From: Cellvibrionaceae bacterium AOL6
GTDB taxonomy: Bacteria; Pseudomonadota; Gammaproteobacteria; Pseudomonadales; Cellvibrionaceae
Direction: 5' to 3'
Assembly: GCA_003265435.1 (NCBI GenBank)
Contig: NOXC01000002.1
Coordinates: 62,001-126,000, forward strand
DNA length: 64,000 bases
The notes beneath the pieces are model-generated. The model did not search any database and had not been told where the DNA came from. It saw nothing but the letters and a program-made list of their open reading frames with translations. Each line of letters opens with the position of its first letter. Positions within the stretch are counted from its first letter, which is position 1. Positions 1 to 9,473 of the stretch are shown here, in pieces. Both the position numbers and the translations under genes were made by a program.

Positions 1-38
1 AAGTATAACGCCTGAAACTCACCTTGCTAGAAATCCAC

Positions 39-1772
39 TCAAGAACCGATTTGTACCGCGTCTGCTCCAATTTCAATTCGCTTGCTTCGGCTTTCCAAGA
101 CAGTGGCCGTCTCAGCGGTGATGTCTTCAATAAACACCCACTCGGTCTCAACCTGTTCCGGCATAAAGTGCAATACCATAAAGCCGCGATCCTTCAGGTT
201 GGTGTATTGCAGATCATCAATCAGGATTTGCAGGCCCTGCTCCAATGCCAGCGCAGACTGATCATCGAGGCCTAGGTAATTTTCCATTCCGGGCGACGTC
301 ACGGAGGATGTCGCCAGTTCAACGCCGACGACCGTGCCGTCCATCAGAGTCAGGTTTGATGCCCATGCGTTGTGGGTGTCGCCCGCCAACACGAGCAATT
401 TTTGTTGTTGCGCGGCGGCCGTGCTGAGAATGATTTCGCGCTCGTACTGATAGCCATCCCAGGCGTCGAGATTGTAGGGGGCGGCGGTGGCCACTCGGGC
501 GCGTTCTTGCTCCGTGACCGTTGGATCGCCCGCTGAGATACGTGCCTTAATGGTCACCAACTCACCCAACACCGATGCGATATCACCGCCACCTAACTGC
601 AACAGGACTTCCATCGGAATGTTCATGCGCGCCATAAGCACCTGTTGTCCCAGCACCTGCCAGGTCGAGCTGGACGAAGCCATCGTGCCGAGCAGCCATT
701 GCAGCTGGTCCGCCCCGAGCATGGTCCGGCTGGAATCGCTCAGCGCCTGAACAAAGGCCGTGGCATTAAAACTGCCATCAGGGTTAAAGAACGCGGGATC
801 CGTCAACGAAAGTTGCTCACTCCGCCCTGCGAGGCGCGTATCGAGCATCATCAAGTTCACGAGCTGACCAAACTGAAACTGTCGATACAGCGTTTCTTCG
901 TCGCCTTCCTGGAAGGGACGAATCGGCATCCACTCGAAATACGCTTTTAACGCCGCCTGCTTGCGTTCAAAGAAATCGCCTTCTGTTTCAGGGTCATGGT
1001 TTTCGGCGCCTTCTGCCCAGGTGTCATTTGCGACTTCGTGATCATCGGGTACCACGATCATCGGCGCATGCGCGTGTAAGGCCTGAAGGCCGGGATCCGT
1101 TCTATACAGTGCATAGCGCGCGCGATAGTCCGCGAGTGTCACCAACTCGACATCGTTTTCCGCAGGAATACTGCGCCCGAGCATCTCTGCATTATCCGTC
1201 GCGTACTGCCCCATTTTGTACTCATAGATGTAGTCGCCCAAGTGCAGACTGACATCAATATCGGGGAGTTTCGCCGCTTCACTGTAGGCGTGAAAGTAAC
1301 CTGTAGGGTAATTTGAGCAAGAAAAAACAGCCATCTTCAAGGAAGTGAGTGAGGCCTCTGCGGCGGGCAGCGTTTTAGTCTTTCCGACAGGGCTCTCTAC
1401 CCCGTAGGCACGAAATCGGTAGAAATACTCCTGGTTGGGACTGAGGTTCTGTGCATCGACTTTTAAGGTGTAGTCGTTCGCCACACTGACCATCGCGTTG
1501 CCGGAGTGTGTGACCGAGCTAAACGCCTCATCCGTCGCCACTTCAAATTGCACTGCGAGTGTTTCGTGCAGATCTCGACGCTCGGGCACCACGCGCGTCC
1601 ATAAGATAACGCGATCGGGTTGAGGGTCACCGCTGGCGACGCCATGCGTAAAACTGACGTCGATGGCGTCATCGTCGTCACCACCACACCCCATCAATCC
1701 GGTCGATACGACCACCCCGCTCATGCCTAAAGCGGAAAAACGGATTAAATCTCGCCGACTGATATTACCCAT
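39..1772 (-). CDS. phoD: PhoD-family alkaline phosphatase / phosphodiesterase, Tat-exported
   Basis: Secreted metallophosphatase of the PhoD family, expected to release phosphate from phosphomono- or diesters in the periplasm or outside the cell. The N-terminus has a twin-arginine motif (SRRDLIRF) followed by a hydrophobic stretch ending at Cys-Gly-Gly, so the protein is Tat-exported and may be lipidated. Metal-site motifs are visible in order: FSCSNYPTGY, LHLGDYIYEY, DDHEVANDTW, DTRLAGR and LAGDTHNAW. An ATG 54 bp further upstream is in frame, but the start at 1772 has a GAAGG site 3 bp before it and puts the Tat motif at the N-terminus. It lies downstream of opgH on the same strand with an 80-bp or larger gap, so it is probably its own unit. 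The family assignment is secure; the substrate is unknown. Confidence 0.9.
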   Translation of the reverse strand: MGNISRRDLIRFSALGMSGVVVSTGLMGCGGDDDDAIDVSFTHGVASGDPQPDRVILWTRVVPERRDLHETLAVQFEVATDEAFSSVTHSGNAMVSVANDYTLKVDAQNLSPNQEYFYRFRAYGVESPVGKTKTLPAAEASLTSLKMAVFSCSNYPTGYFHAYSEAAKLPDIDVSLHLGDYIYEYKMGQYATDNAEMLGRSIPAENDVELVTLADYRARYALYRTDPGLQALHAHAPMIVVPDDHEVANDTWAEGAENHDPETEGDFFERKQAALKAYFEWMPIRPFQEGDEETLYRQFQFGQLVNLMMLDTRLAGRSEQLSLTDPAFFNPDGSFNATAFVQALSDSSRTMLGADQLQWLLGTMASSSSTWQVLGQQVLMARMNIPMEVLLQLGGGDIASVLGELVTIKARISAGDPTVTEQERARVATAAPYNLDAWDGYQYEREIILSTAAAQQQKLLVLAGDTHNAWASNLTLMDGTVVGVELATSSVTSPGMENYLGLDDQSALALEQGLQILIDDLQYTNLKDRGFMVLHFMPEQVETEWVFIEDITAETATVLESRSKRIEIGADAVQIGS

Positions 1773-1908
1773 GTGCCTTCGTCTCCCAAGCATTGAACGC
1801 TGGCGAGTCTGGTGCTCGCCATGCAAACAGTTGTTTTAGAGACGACAGCCTGCCACGAGATTATGGCAAGTAGATGAATCAGATTGAGCCCGAATCAAAG
1901 ACAAAGGA

Positions 1909-3828
1909 TTACAGCATGAGCTGGCTCACCACCTTAGGATAATCGAAATTTTGTGGAGACATCGGGCGCGGTTCGGCCGGAGGTACATGCTCGACCGGCG
2001 TGAACGGTACCACGGTATTTGCCCCGCGCTCCTCGCGCAATAACCGAGCGCAAAGCGTCATGACTTCGGGCTCGTCTATTTCAGTCGGTGCGAGAAAGAG
2101 CCCCCAGGCACGCAGCTTTCTGCCTAGCGCAAGACTGCTTGAATACCGTACGAGCGGCGCTGCGAGCACAAGGCCGACCAAAACCGGCAACAGCCAGTAG
2201 AAAAACAGCGGGGCAGTGATTGCGGTCAGTGCGCCCCACAGTAGCGCAAGGAAGCTCACCGCAGCTGTTCGTTTAAACGCATCCGCCCAACTGACCATGC
2301 GCCCCTCACGCGGTTGCGCATCCCAACGTGCTTTTTTGCCCAGTAATACCATCACCACGAAATAGCTGTGAAACACCATCATTACCGGCGCAATCACGAT
2401 GGCAAACAGGGTCTCCAGCAATGCAGAACCCCACATACGGAGCACGCCGCCAAACGCACGTCGCTGCTGAATACTGGCAAGCAAGACCGAAGCGAATTTC
2501 GGCAGCAGTAACATGACCGCCGTCAAGGTCAGCAACGAGAAGATCAGCTCCGGCTTGGCAATCGGCCAATCGGGAAACAACTGATGGGACTGACTGAAAT
2601 ACGGTGCCGGGCTGACCGCTCTGTATACTGCATCAATACTACTGAAAACCAACATCAACAACCAAAGTGGCGAGGTGATGTACGCCAGCGCACCGGAGAG
2701 AAAATGCACCCGACTCACGACCCGCCACCCTCGCACGGGTAACAATGCGAGGTGTTGCAGGTTGCCCTGCACCCAACGACGGTCGCGTGTCACGAAGTCT
2801 GGAATGTTACTCGGTACTTCTTCATAGCTCCCGCGTAGATCATTCAGCAGGTACACATCCCAGTCGGCACGCGCCAACATGGCCGCCTCGACAAAGTCGT
2901 GGCTCAGAATTTCACCCCCGAACGGTTCACGCCCCGGCAGCACAGGCAAAGCACAATGATCCATGAACGCCTTGACCCGAATAATCGCGTTGTGCCCCCA
3001 GTAATTGGCGCCGTTGCCCTGCCAGAAGCTCTGCCCGGTAGCCAGCATGGGGCTGTACATTTCTGCGGCAAATTGCAGAAACCGGCCAAAGAAAGTTTCC
3101 TGGCGTACGGGTACCGGGATCGTTTGTAATAGGCCCGCCCTGGGATTGTCCTGCAGTCCTCGCGCGAGCGATAACATGCACTCGCCCGACATCAAGCTGT
3201 CCGCATCCAGTACGATCATGCCCTCATATCGACTTCCCCAGCGCGTACAAAAATCAGACAGGTTCCCGACTTTCCGATGGGTGTTTTGACTCCGGCGGCG
3301 ATAAAAGACGTGGGGTTTAACATCGTCATTTTGCCGTGAAAAAAAAGCCTGCCACTGCGAGGCTTCTGCTTTTACGATCTCCGGGTCCTGAGTGTCGCTG
3401 AGGAGGTAGAAGTCAAAATACTCCAAAGCACCGGTTGCAATGAGGCTTTGCAAATTCGCTTCAAAGCCGGCCATCACGCGAGATGTATCCTCGTTGTACA
3501 CCGGCATTAAAACCGCAAATCGCTGCGCGATCCGCAATGCGGGTTCAGGTGCATTAGCCTGCCGACGCAAACTCAAGGGGTCCCGTCGCGATGCCATGAG
3601 GACAAAGCCCACGACCGCATTCCAAAACGAGGCCACTATCCAGCTGAAAGTGATAGAAAACAGGACAAGCAACAGTAACTCGAGCCACGTTAATCCGTTC
3701 GCCCCCAGAATGTCTGACATCATCAACACACCGGTCAGGCTGCTTGACGCCACGACAAACAGATAGGCCCACTTTCTAAGTCGCAAAACGGGGGCGTGAA
3801 TCGAATTTATCTTGCGAGACTCATTCAT
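1909..3828 (-). CDS. opgH: Glucans biosynthesis glucosyltransferase H (OpgH/MdoH)
   Basis: Inner-membrane GT2 glucosyltransferase that builds the beta-glucan backbone of osmoregulated periplasmic glucans from UDP-glucose. N-terminal membrane segments (WAYLFVVASSSLTGVLMM and the next helix) precede a cytoplasmic GT2 domain with the DADSLMSGE metal-binding motif, an HDFVEA motif and the RDRRWVQGNLQH (QxxRW-like) motif. Several C-terminal membrane segments follow. At about 639 residues it is shorter than the E. coli protein (847) but fits other gammaproteobacteria. The chosen ATG overlaps the opgG stop by 8 bp and has GGAAG just upstream; a longer in-frame reading would extend far into opgG. Translationally coupled to opgG. 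Confidence 0.93.
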   Translation of the reverse strand: MNESRKINSIHAPVLRLRKWAYLFVVASSSLTGVLMMSDILGANGLTWLELLLLVLFSITFSWIVASFWNAVVGFVLMASRRDPLSLRRQANAPEPALRIAQRFAVLMPVYNEDTSRVMAGFEANLQSLIATGALEYFDFYLLSDTQDPEIVKAEASQWQAFFSRQNDDVKPHVFYRRRSQNTHRKVGNLSDFCTRWGSRYEGMIVLDADSLMSGECMLSLARGLQDNPRAGLLQTIPVPVRQETFFGRFLQFAAEMYSPMLATGQSFWQGNGANYWGHNAIIRVKAFMDHCALPVLPGREPFGGEILSHDFVEAAMLARADWDVYLLNDLRGSYEEVPSNIPDFVTRDRRWVQGNLQHLALLPVRGWRVVSRVHFLSGALAYITSPLWLLMLVFSSIDAVYRAVSPAPYFSQSHQLFPDWPIAKPELIFSLLTLTAVMLLLPKFASVLLASIQQRRAFGGVLRMWGSALLETLFAIVIAPVMMVFHSYFVVMVLLGKKARWDAQPREGRMVSWADAFKRTAAVSFLALLWGALTAITAPLFFYWLLPVLVGLVLAAPLVRYSSSLALGRKLRAWGLFLAPTEIDEPEVMTLCARLLREERGANTVVPFTPVEHVPPAEPRPMSPQNFDYPKVVSQLML

Positions 3829-5380
3829 GTTCTTCCGGTCGCCATACATAATTCCATACCTCGCTGACTGACTGACCATGCCACTTAAGTTGTGCTCGTA
3901 AATCGACGGCTTGTTGGTTTTCTGGAATAAATTCGAACAGCGCTCTCCAGCGGCCGGGCTCATCACCGGGCAACACTCGAGGACGTAAAACCTGAGCGCC
4001 CTGCGCAGACACTTCGACGTCTAAAGGCGTCTGGGCGCTGAGTGCTCCCAACTGCCCACCGGTGAAATCAATACTGACGCGACGGTGCTTGCGTTCAGCG
4101 CCCCCCGCCTCGCCGGGCATGCCGGCCCAGCCCACGCGATTCAACGCGACTTTCGCTAATTCATGATAGGGAGGGTTCACATCCACACTGTACAAACTGT
4201 ATTGGTAGTGCAATCGCTGACCGGCTTTCACACCCGCTTCGGGCACCCAATACGCCACGATATTGTCGTTGGTCTCACTGTTTGTGGGAATTTCGACTAA
4301 CTCAATCGCGCCGTTTCCCCAATCCCCATGCGGTTGCACCCAAAGGCCTGGACGTCGCTGATAATTGGCTTCCGCATCGAGATAATGACTGTCCTCGCGA
4401 TCGCGTTGCAGCAAGCCAAAGCCTTTCGGGTTCGGGCCCGTTGCCTGTGTCACCTGCAAGGAATCGGGGTTATCCAAGGGGCGCCAAATCCAGTTGCCAT
4501 GCGTGTCCAATATCTGCAAGCCATCTGAATCATGCACTTCAGGACGAAGGTCATCATAGCGCCCTACATCCATCTCTCCATACAGAAACATGCTTGTCAG
4601 CGGCGCGATGCCGAGCTTGGCAATGTCTTGTCGCGCGAACAGGGTCAGGCGGACATCGACCTTGAGCGGCAAGCCCGGATACAGATCGAATCGGTACGCG
4701 CCCACCACGGAGGCACTTTCCAGCAACGCCAGAATCGTCAGTTTGCGCTCGCCCGGTTCCGGTTTCAATAAGCGAAATTCGCTGAAGCGGGGAAACTCCT
4801 CTCCAGAATTCAGGGCCGTATCGATGGCCAGACCTCGAGCGGACAAACCGTACTGCTGACCTGGGCCCACCATACGAAAATACGATGCGCCCTGGAACAC
4901 AATCAGTTCGTCTTTATACGATTCGGAATTTTGTGGAAAGTGCACGCGAAAGCCTGAAAAGCCCGGATGCTCCGGAAATTCCTTCAAGCGGGGACGAACA
5001 AATTCACCATAAGTGAACTGACTTTGCTCAAACGCTAAGCGTTTTGCACTAATTTTGTCGTCTATGACAAAAATATCGACCGGTTCGCGATAGAGAAAAC
5101 CGGGATGGAAAAAATGCACTTCGAAGAGCTCGTCGTCTTTCCAAAGCGCGGCATCGGCTCGGAATCGAATATCGCGATACTCTTCGTACGTCAGCTCCTG
5201 AAGCCACGCGGGCAGCGCGTCATCGTGCTTGTCGTAGGGCTGCCGAGCAAGATTTTCAGCGTGCTGTTCAAGCATACCGAACTGTTTATCCGCAATGGGG
5301 ATGTGCTGTGCTTCCTGAGCCCAAAGCATGGGTGCGATGCACGTAAAAACCAAACAAAAGAATGTGTCTCTTCCCTTCAT
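3821..5380 (-). CDS. opgG: Glucan biosynthesis protein G (OpgG/MdoG), periplasmic
   Basis: Periplasmic partner of OpgH needed to make or branch osmoregulated periplasmic glucans. The start chosen gives a classic signal peptide (MKGRDTFFCLVFTCIAPMLWA, cleavage after AQA-type residues) and has AAGGTGAG just upstream; an ATG 63 bp upstream lacks such support. Family landmarks include LPAWLQELTYEEYRDIRF, DFGGYGEFVRPRL-like spacing, the LLQRDREDSHYLDAEANYQRRPGLWV block and W-rich segments near WGNGAIELVEIPT. At 519 residues it has the usual length. First gene of the opgGH operon. Confidence 0.94.
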   Translation of the reverse strand: MKGRDTFFCLVFTCIAPMLWAQEAQHIPIADKQFGMLEQHAENLARQPYDKHDDALPAWLQELTYEEYRDIRFRADAALWKDDELFEVHFFHPGFLYREPVDIFVIDDKISAKRLAFEQSQFTYGEFVRPRLKEFPEHPGFSGFRVHFPQNSESYKDELIVFQGASYFRMVGPGQQYGLSARGLAIDTALNSGEEFPRFSEFRLLKPEPGERKLTILALLESASVVGAYRFDLYPGLPLKVDVRLTLFARQDIAKLGIAPLTSMFLYGEMDVGRYDDLRPEVHDSDGLQILDTHGNWIWRPLDNPDSLQVTQATGPNPKGFGLLQRDREDSHYLDAEANYQRRPGLWVQPHGDWGNGAIELVEIPTNSETNDNIVAYWVPEAGVKAGQRLHYQYSLYSVDVNPPYHELAKVALNRVGWAGMPGEAGGAERKHRRVSIDFTGGQLGALSAQTPLDVEVSAQGAQVLRPRVLPGDEPGRWRALFEFIPENQQAVDLRAQLKWHGQSVSEVWNYVWRPEEHE

Positions 5381-5596
5381 ACTCACCTTCTGAGGACAAC
5401 ACCAAGGGGGCCACTGAATGAGCAGCTTACAAAGGGAGAGCAAAAAAAGGGCCAGTTCCTAAAACACTCAGAAACTGGCGAAAACTCAGGGGAGGAAGAG
5501 GCTAAGGTCGCCCCTACGTGGTTCCAGGGCGACGATTTTTTACAAACGGCGTGTGTTTTTTACTAGGGCCTGTTAACGTGGCGCGATTATCTTCAT

Positions 5597-5635
5597 CTGC
5601 GGATAGGCGACGCCAAGCTAGGGGCCCATCCGCAG
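5597..5635. terminator. Candidate hairpin downstream of the small secreted-protein gene
   Basis: An 8-bp inverted repeat (CTGCGGAT / ATCCGCAG) with a partly paired GC-rich interior lies between opgG and the end of the small secreted-protein gene. There is no clear T-run, so intrinsic termination is only a possibility. Confidence 0.35.
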
Positions 5636-5650
5636 CGAAGCATGAGTGCA

Positions 5651-5968
5651 CTACGCGCCTTGCGCAGAGGCACGCTGGCAGGACTTCACAACACCACTTC
5701 TATCTTGGGTGCGTACCGGTGTCGCCGTGCAGTCTACAGCGCTGACGGCTTGCACCTGGCGCTCTTCAAATTTTTTGCATACCGTCACCGAAGGTTTGCG
5801 TTCGCGTCGAATCTCTCTCTCATCCACACAAACACGTACGGTTTGCGTGTTGTTCGTGCTGACCTCTGCACCTATTGTGCCTGCCACACTGACACTGCTC
5901 AGAAAGAGGCTTGTCACTACGATTGCGGATGTGATTTTTGCGCGTGTTTCGATAGTCTTCATAGTCAT
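5651..5968 (-). CDS. Small secreted protein, unknown function
   Basis: A 105-residue protein of no family I recognise. It begins with a typical Sec signal peptide (KITSAIVVTSLFLSSVSVAG), and the mature part is basic with four cysteines (VCVDE, TVCKK, VDCTA, KSCQR), so two disulfides are possible. The start at 5968 is chosen because GGAGA sits 6 bp upstream; the longer reading to 6031 has no ribosome binding site. It stands alone between opgG and the ankyrin/catalase genes. The signal peptide and good ribosome binding site support a real gene; the function is unknown. Confidence 0.65.
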   Translation of the reverse strand: MTMKTIETRAKITSAIVVTSLFLSSVSVAGTIGAEVSTNNTQTVRVCVDEREIRRERKPSVTVCKKFEERQVQAVSAVDCTATPVRTQDRSGVVKSCQRASAQGA

Positions 5969-6112
5969 GATTGTCTCCATTATTTCTATTCGTTTTGGCG
6001 TAGCACATTGCGACGCCTTGGAGAAAATCATAGAGCGCGAGCGCCCTTCTGATAAATCGTTTGCTGTGATCTTAATAATAGGAAAAACCTTAAAATTAAG
6101 CGCTTGCTTGTA

Positions 6113-6673
6113 CTAATTCATATTCCGCGAGGCAGCATCACCCTCAGCGTAATAAGCTTCAATGGCAACGGCGCTGTTTCCGGCTCGATCGAGCATTTCA
6201 GGGTCAGCACCCTTTTCTACCAGCAGCGATTTCATCTCATCGCGGCCGAAAAGCGTGGCGTACATCAGTGGCGTCTGCCCCGCATTATTTTGGTGATTGC
6301 TATCACAATCCCGATCCATCAACAGCCGTGCGATACGGATTTCGGCTTTAAAAATAGCGGCCATCAACGCGGTATTGCCTTTACTGTCTTCTGCACAGGC
6401 GTCTGCGCCGAGCGAAAGCAACAGCGACACGGCTTCGCGCTGACCGTTATAGCTGGCTACCATCAGCGCGCTATACCCTTTGCTATTGCGATGATCAACG
6501 GGTACACCCGCTTTGACGAAGGTGCGCAGCACATCCAATTCACCCTCTCTCGCTGCGGCGAAATAATACGCCATTAAGGTGTCATAGTCGGCCTTGGTAT
6601 TCTCGTTCGGCTCGGCAAAGGTATTTTGAGATAGAGACGCAATAAGTAAGGCGATAAAAAGTAGACTTCGCAT
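6113..6673 (-). CDS. Periplasmic ankyrin-repeat protein beside catalase (AnkB-like)
   Basis: A 186-residue exported protein with a signal peptide (MRSLLFIALLIASLSQNTFA) and about four ankyrin repeats, recognisable by GYSALMVASYNGQ, GNTALMAAIFKA and GQTPLMYATLFGR. Ankyrin proteins of this type are encoded directly downstream of periplasmic catalases in pseudomonads (ankB-katB), where they support catalase activity. The same arrangement is seen here, 70 bp after katB on the same strand. A strong terminator hairpin between the two genes may reduce read-through. Role in peroxide defence is inferred from context. Confidence 0.85.
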   Translation of the reverse strand: MRSLLFIALLIASLSQNTFAEPNENTKADYDTLMAYYFAAAREGELDVLRTFVKAGVPVDHRNSKGYSALMVASYNGQREAVSLLLSLGADACAEDSKGNTALMAAIFKAEIRIARLLMDRDCDSNHQNNAGQTPLMYATLFGRDEMKSLLVEKGADPEMLDRAGNSAVAIEAYYAEGDAASRNMN

Positions 6674-6683
6674 GATTTACTCC

Positions 6684-6712
6684 GAAAAAAAAGGCGGTAC
6701 GCAAGTACCGCC
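6684..6712 (-). terminator. Intrinsic terminator after katB
   Basis: On the minus strand a perfect 8-bp stem (GGCGGTAC / GTACCGCC, loop TTGC) is followed by eight T residues. It ends the katB message and lies between katB and the ankyrin gene, so expression of the latter must come from read-through or its own promoter. Confidence 0.88.
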
Positions 6713-6742
6713 AAACACTACTTACAATGTGCTAAGACCAGC

Positions 6743-8257
6743 TTACAGAGCCCGCGCTAACGCTTTCACTTTTTTCAGGTCGGCGTTGACGGCTTCTGCC
6801 AGGCGGGTACCATATTCTTCATCCGCCTTGTAGAAATGGCTGATCATTTTTGCCTGAGTGTCTTTATCGTTCACAGCCGCAAGGTCACCACTCATATTTC
6901 GAATCAGGTTGCTTCGCTCTTGCTCTGAGAAGGAACGATAGAGATCGCCCGCCTGCTTGAAATTCAACTGCTTTTTAATCGCGGCTTGTTGCACATAGCC
7001 TTTCAACGCAACTGAACTGTGACGCGCACGTGGATCTTCCTTCACGCCATCACGATTGGGCTGGTAATTGACATCTGAATCCGTTTCACCCATGTTCATG
7101 AAGCCTTCCTGGTTGTAGTTGAGCACTTCAACCACAGGACGATTGATGGGCAGTTGCGAATGATTTGCGCCCAGACGATACAGCTGAGTATCCGCGTAAG
7201 AGAACACACGTCCTTGCAGCAGGCGATCCTCAGAAGGTTCGATGCCCGGGATCAGGTTCGCGGGCGCCATGGCCACTTGCTCTGTCGCTTGGAAGAAGTT
7301 TGATGGCATGCGATTCAGCGTCATCGTACCGACTTTCACTTCTTTTACACCGGCCCACATTTTGGTGGCGTCCAGAGGGTTGTAGTCGAAATCGTCTAGC
7401 TGCTCAGGCTTAAGCACTTTGAGGTACAGGTCCCAACTAGGGTAATTTCCTGCGCCGATTTCAGCGTACAAGTCACGTGTCATGTGCTGGAAGTCTTTGC
7501 TTTGAACATCCATGACCTGATCCAGGTTCAGATTGTTGATGCCCTGCTTACTTTTCCAATGGAACTTCACGTAGCTGACATCGCCTTCAGCATCGACCAT
7601 TTTGTACGCGTGCACCCCCCAACCGTCCATTTGACGGTAATTCGCCGGCGTACCGTAGTCGCTGTAAACCCAGGTCAGCATATGCGTTGAGCCGGGCTCA
7701 TAGGAAAAGAAGTCAAAGAAGCGGTTGGGGTCCTGAATATTCGTGACCGGAGACGGCTTCAATGAATGCACCATGTCCGGGAATTTGATCGCATCGCGAA
7801 TAAAGAACACCGGCAGATTGTTTCCTACCAGATCCCAGTTGCCTTCGTCAGTGTAAAACTTGGTTGCGAAGCCACGCGGATCACGCGCAGTTTCTGGACT
7901 CCCTTTACTGTGAATTACGGATGAGAAACGCACAAAAACAGGAGTTTCCTTACCTTTCTTTTGAAAAGGCGCGGCCAGAGTCAGATCACTGAGATCTTTG
8001 CTTGCGACAAACACACCGTGCGCACCCGTTCCGCGAGCATGTACCACACGCTCAGGGATACGCTCACGTGCGAAGCGTTGTAACTTCTGGATGAGCTGTA
8101 CATCTTCGAGCAACACGCTGCCACGCTCACCGGCAGTAATGCTGTTTTGGTTGTCGCCAACCGGCGCTCCGTTGTCCCGAGTGAGCGTGTCAGCTGTCGC
8201 AGTCATGCTCGCGACCAAGCCGAGTACGCACACGAATTTTTCTAATTTGAGTTGCAT
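6743..8257 (-). CDS. katB: Periplasmic catalase, small-subunit clade (KatB-like)
   Basis: Haem catalase that breaks hydrogen peroxide into water and oxygen. The 504-residue protein starts with a signal peptide (FVCVLGLVASMTATADT) and then shows clade-3 features: RERIPERVVHARGTGAHG with the catalytic His, VRFSSV, FPVFFIRDAIKFPD-type distal region with the catalytic Asn (GNNLPVFFIRD), and the proximal haem-ligand Tyr in RLLQGRVFSYADTQLYRLG. A strong AGGAGG precedes the ATG. Divergent from oxyR, with a possible OxyR site in the shared region, which suggests peroxide induction. Paired with an ankyrin protein downstream. Confidence 0.95.
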   Translation of the reverse strand: MQLKLEKFVCVLGLVASMTATADTLTRDNGAPVGDNQNSITAGERGSVLLEDVQLIQKLQRFARERIPERVVHARGTGAHGVFVASKDLSDLTLAAPFQKKGKETPVFVRFSSVIHSKGSPETARDPRGFATKFYTDEGNWDLVGNNLPVFFIRDAIKFPDMVHSLKPSPVTNIQDPNRFFDFFSYEPGSTHMLTWVYSDYGTPANYRQMDGWGVHAYKMVDAEGDVSYVKFHWKSKQGINNLNLDQVMDVQSKDFQHMTRDLYAEIGAGNYPSWDLYLKVLKPEQLDDFDYNPLDATKMWAGVKEVKVGTMTLNRMPSNFFQATEQVAMAPANLIPGIEPSEDRLLQGRVFSYADTQLYRLGANHSQLPINRPVVEVLNYNQEGFMNMGETDSDVNYQPNRDGVKEDPRARHSSVALKGYVQQAAIKKQLNFKQAGDLYRSFSEQERSNLIRNMSGDLAAVNDKDTQAKMISHFYKADEEYGTRLAEAVNADLKKVKALARAL

Positions 8258-8369
8258 GTAAATTGTCCTCCTGGTTTACCCAGACTAGTGTTGACTGGCG
8301 TCTTTATCGCCAAGAGGGATGTTAGAAAAGCAAGACAAGAAAGAAAAAACGGCTCTTTCGATGAATTCC

Positions 8370-8407
8370 ATAGGCAGCGGCAATGCAGTGCGATCAGCTT
8401 TGCCTAT
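8370..8407. promoter_or_regulatory. Candidate OxyR binding site between katB and oxyR
   Basis: A 38-bp stretch flanked by ATAGGC and GCCTAT. Between them ATAG, CAAT and GATC follow at 7-bp spacing, so it resembles the OxyR pattern of four ATAG/CTAT blocks separated by seven bases, with two weak internal blocks and the last shifted by one. Its position between the divergent katB and oxyR genes is what such a site would need. Inference only. Confidence 0.4.
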
Positions 8408-8500
8408 CACCGTCTTAGTTATTTTCGATTAGCCGCCTTGAGCCCCGCAGATATAGGATGCGTTCAGACAGATAACACGACTCAAAAAACACAAGAACTC

Positions 8501-9451
8501 ATGGTTAAACTACGCGATCTGCAGTATCTCGTCGCTCTCGACGATCACAAACACTTCGGTCGCGCCGCTGAGGCCTGCCATGTCAGCCAGCCCACACTCA
8601 GCGGGCAAATGATGAAGCTCGAAGACCAGCTCGGGCTGCAACTGATTGAACGCCACAAACGCCGAATCATGCTGACCCCAGCAGGCCAGGTACTCGTGGA
8701 ACATGCACGCCAGGTACTGGCCGCTGCGGCGACCTTCGAATCCAGCGCAAAATCCCTGCTGGACCCACTTGCCGGCGAACTCAATGTGGGCCTGATTCCC
8801 ACACTCGCCCCCTACCTGCTGCCTCATGTCATGCCAGACATCCACCAGAGGCTGCCAAAAATCAACGTGTATCTGCATGAGGAGAAGTCTCGCACCCTGC
8901 TATCCAAGCTGAATCAGGGGGAGCTGGATTTTCTGGTACTGCCCTACATTGAAGAAGCCGATGCGTTTGAGCGCTACGACCTGTTTGAAGAAGAACTCAT
9001 GCTGGCGGTGGCGTCGTCGCACTCACTCGCCGAAAAAGAGCAGATCACGCTCGAAGACATCCGTTCGGAAACCGTACTGACGCTGGAAGATGGGCATTGC
9101 CTGCGCGACCAAGCGCTGGGATATTGCTTTACGGCGGGCGCGCGCGAGGATCACCGCTTTCAGGCAGCCAGCCTGGAAACCCTGCGCTACATGGTGAGTG
9201 CGGGGCTCGGTATCACCCTGCTCCCTGAACTGGCGACACTCAACAGGAAATCCGACCAGGGCATTGTGTACCGATGCTTCAACACTCCAGCACCAAAACG
9301 AAAAATCAGCCTGATTGTGCGTCCAAATTACTATCGTATGGAGCTGATCCGCCGTATCGTCGCCTCCATTCGCGATTCAGTGCGATGCAAGAATTTGCTG
9401 ATGGAGCAACAGGTTCCGGTACCTTCGCGAACCTCCCTGTTCACCGTCTAA
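8501..9451 (+). CDS. oxyR: Hydrogen-peroxide-sensing LysR regulator OxyR
   Basis: LysR-type regulator activated by disulfide formation. The helix-turn-helix is plain (MVKLRDLQYLVALDDHKHFG then RAAEACHVSQPTLSGQ), and the redox pair is conserved as GHCLRDQALGYC, Cys200 and Cys209, matching Cys199/Cys208 of E. coli. At 316 residues, starting at the ATG at 8501, it has the family length; the open frame upstream of this start has no family resemblance. Divergent from the catalase gene, the usual target, and so probably controls it and itself. Confidence 0.95.
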   Translation: MVKLRDLQYLVALDDHKHFGRAAEACHVSQPTLSGQMMKLEDQLGLQLIERHKRRIMLTPAGQVLVEHARQVLAAAATFESSAKSLLDPLAGELNVGLIPTLAPYLLPHVMPDIHQRLPKINVYLHEEKSRTLLSKLNQGELDFLVLPYIEEADAFERYDLFEEELMLAVASSHSLAEKEQITLEDIRSETVLTLEDGHCLRDQALGYCFTAGAREDHRFQAASLETLRYMVSAGLGITLLPELATLNRKSDQGIVYRCFNTPAPKRKISLIVRPNYYRMELIRRIVASIRDSVRCKNLLMEQQVPVPSRTSLFTV

Positions 9452-9473
9452 GCAGGCTTAGCGCAGAAGCGCG

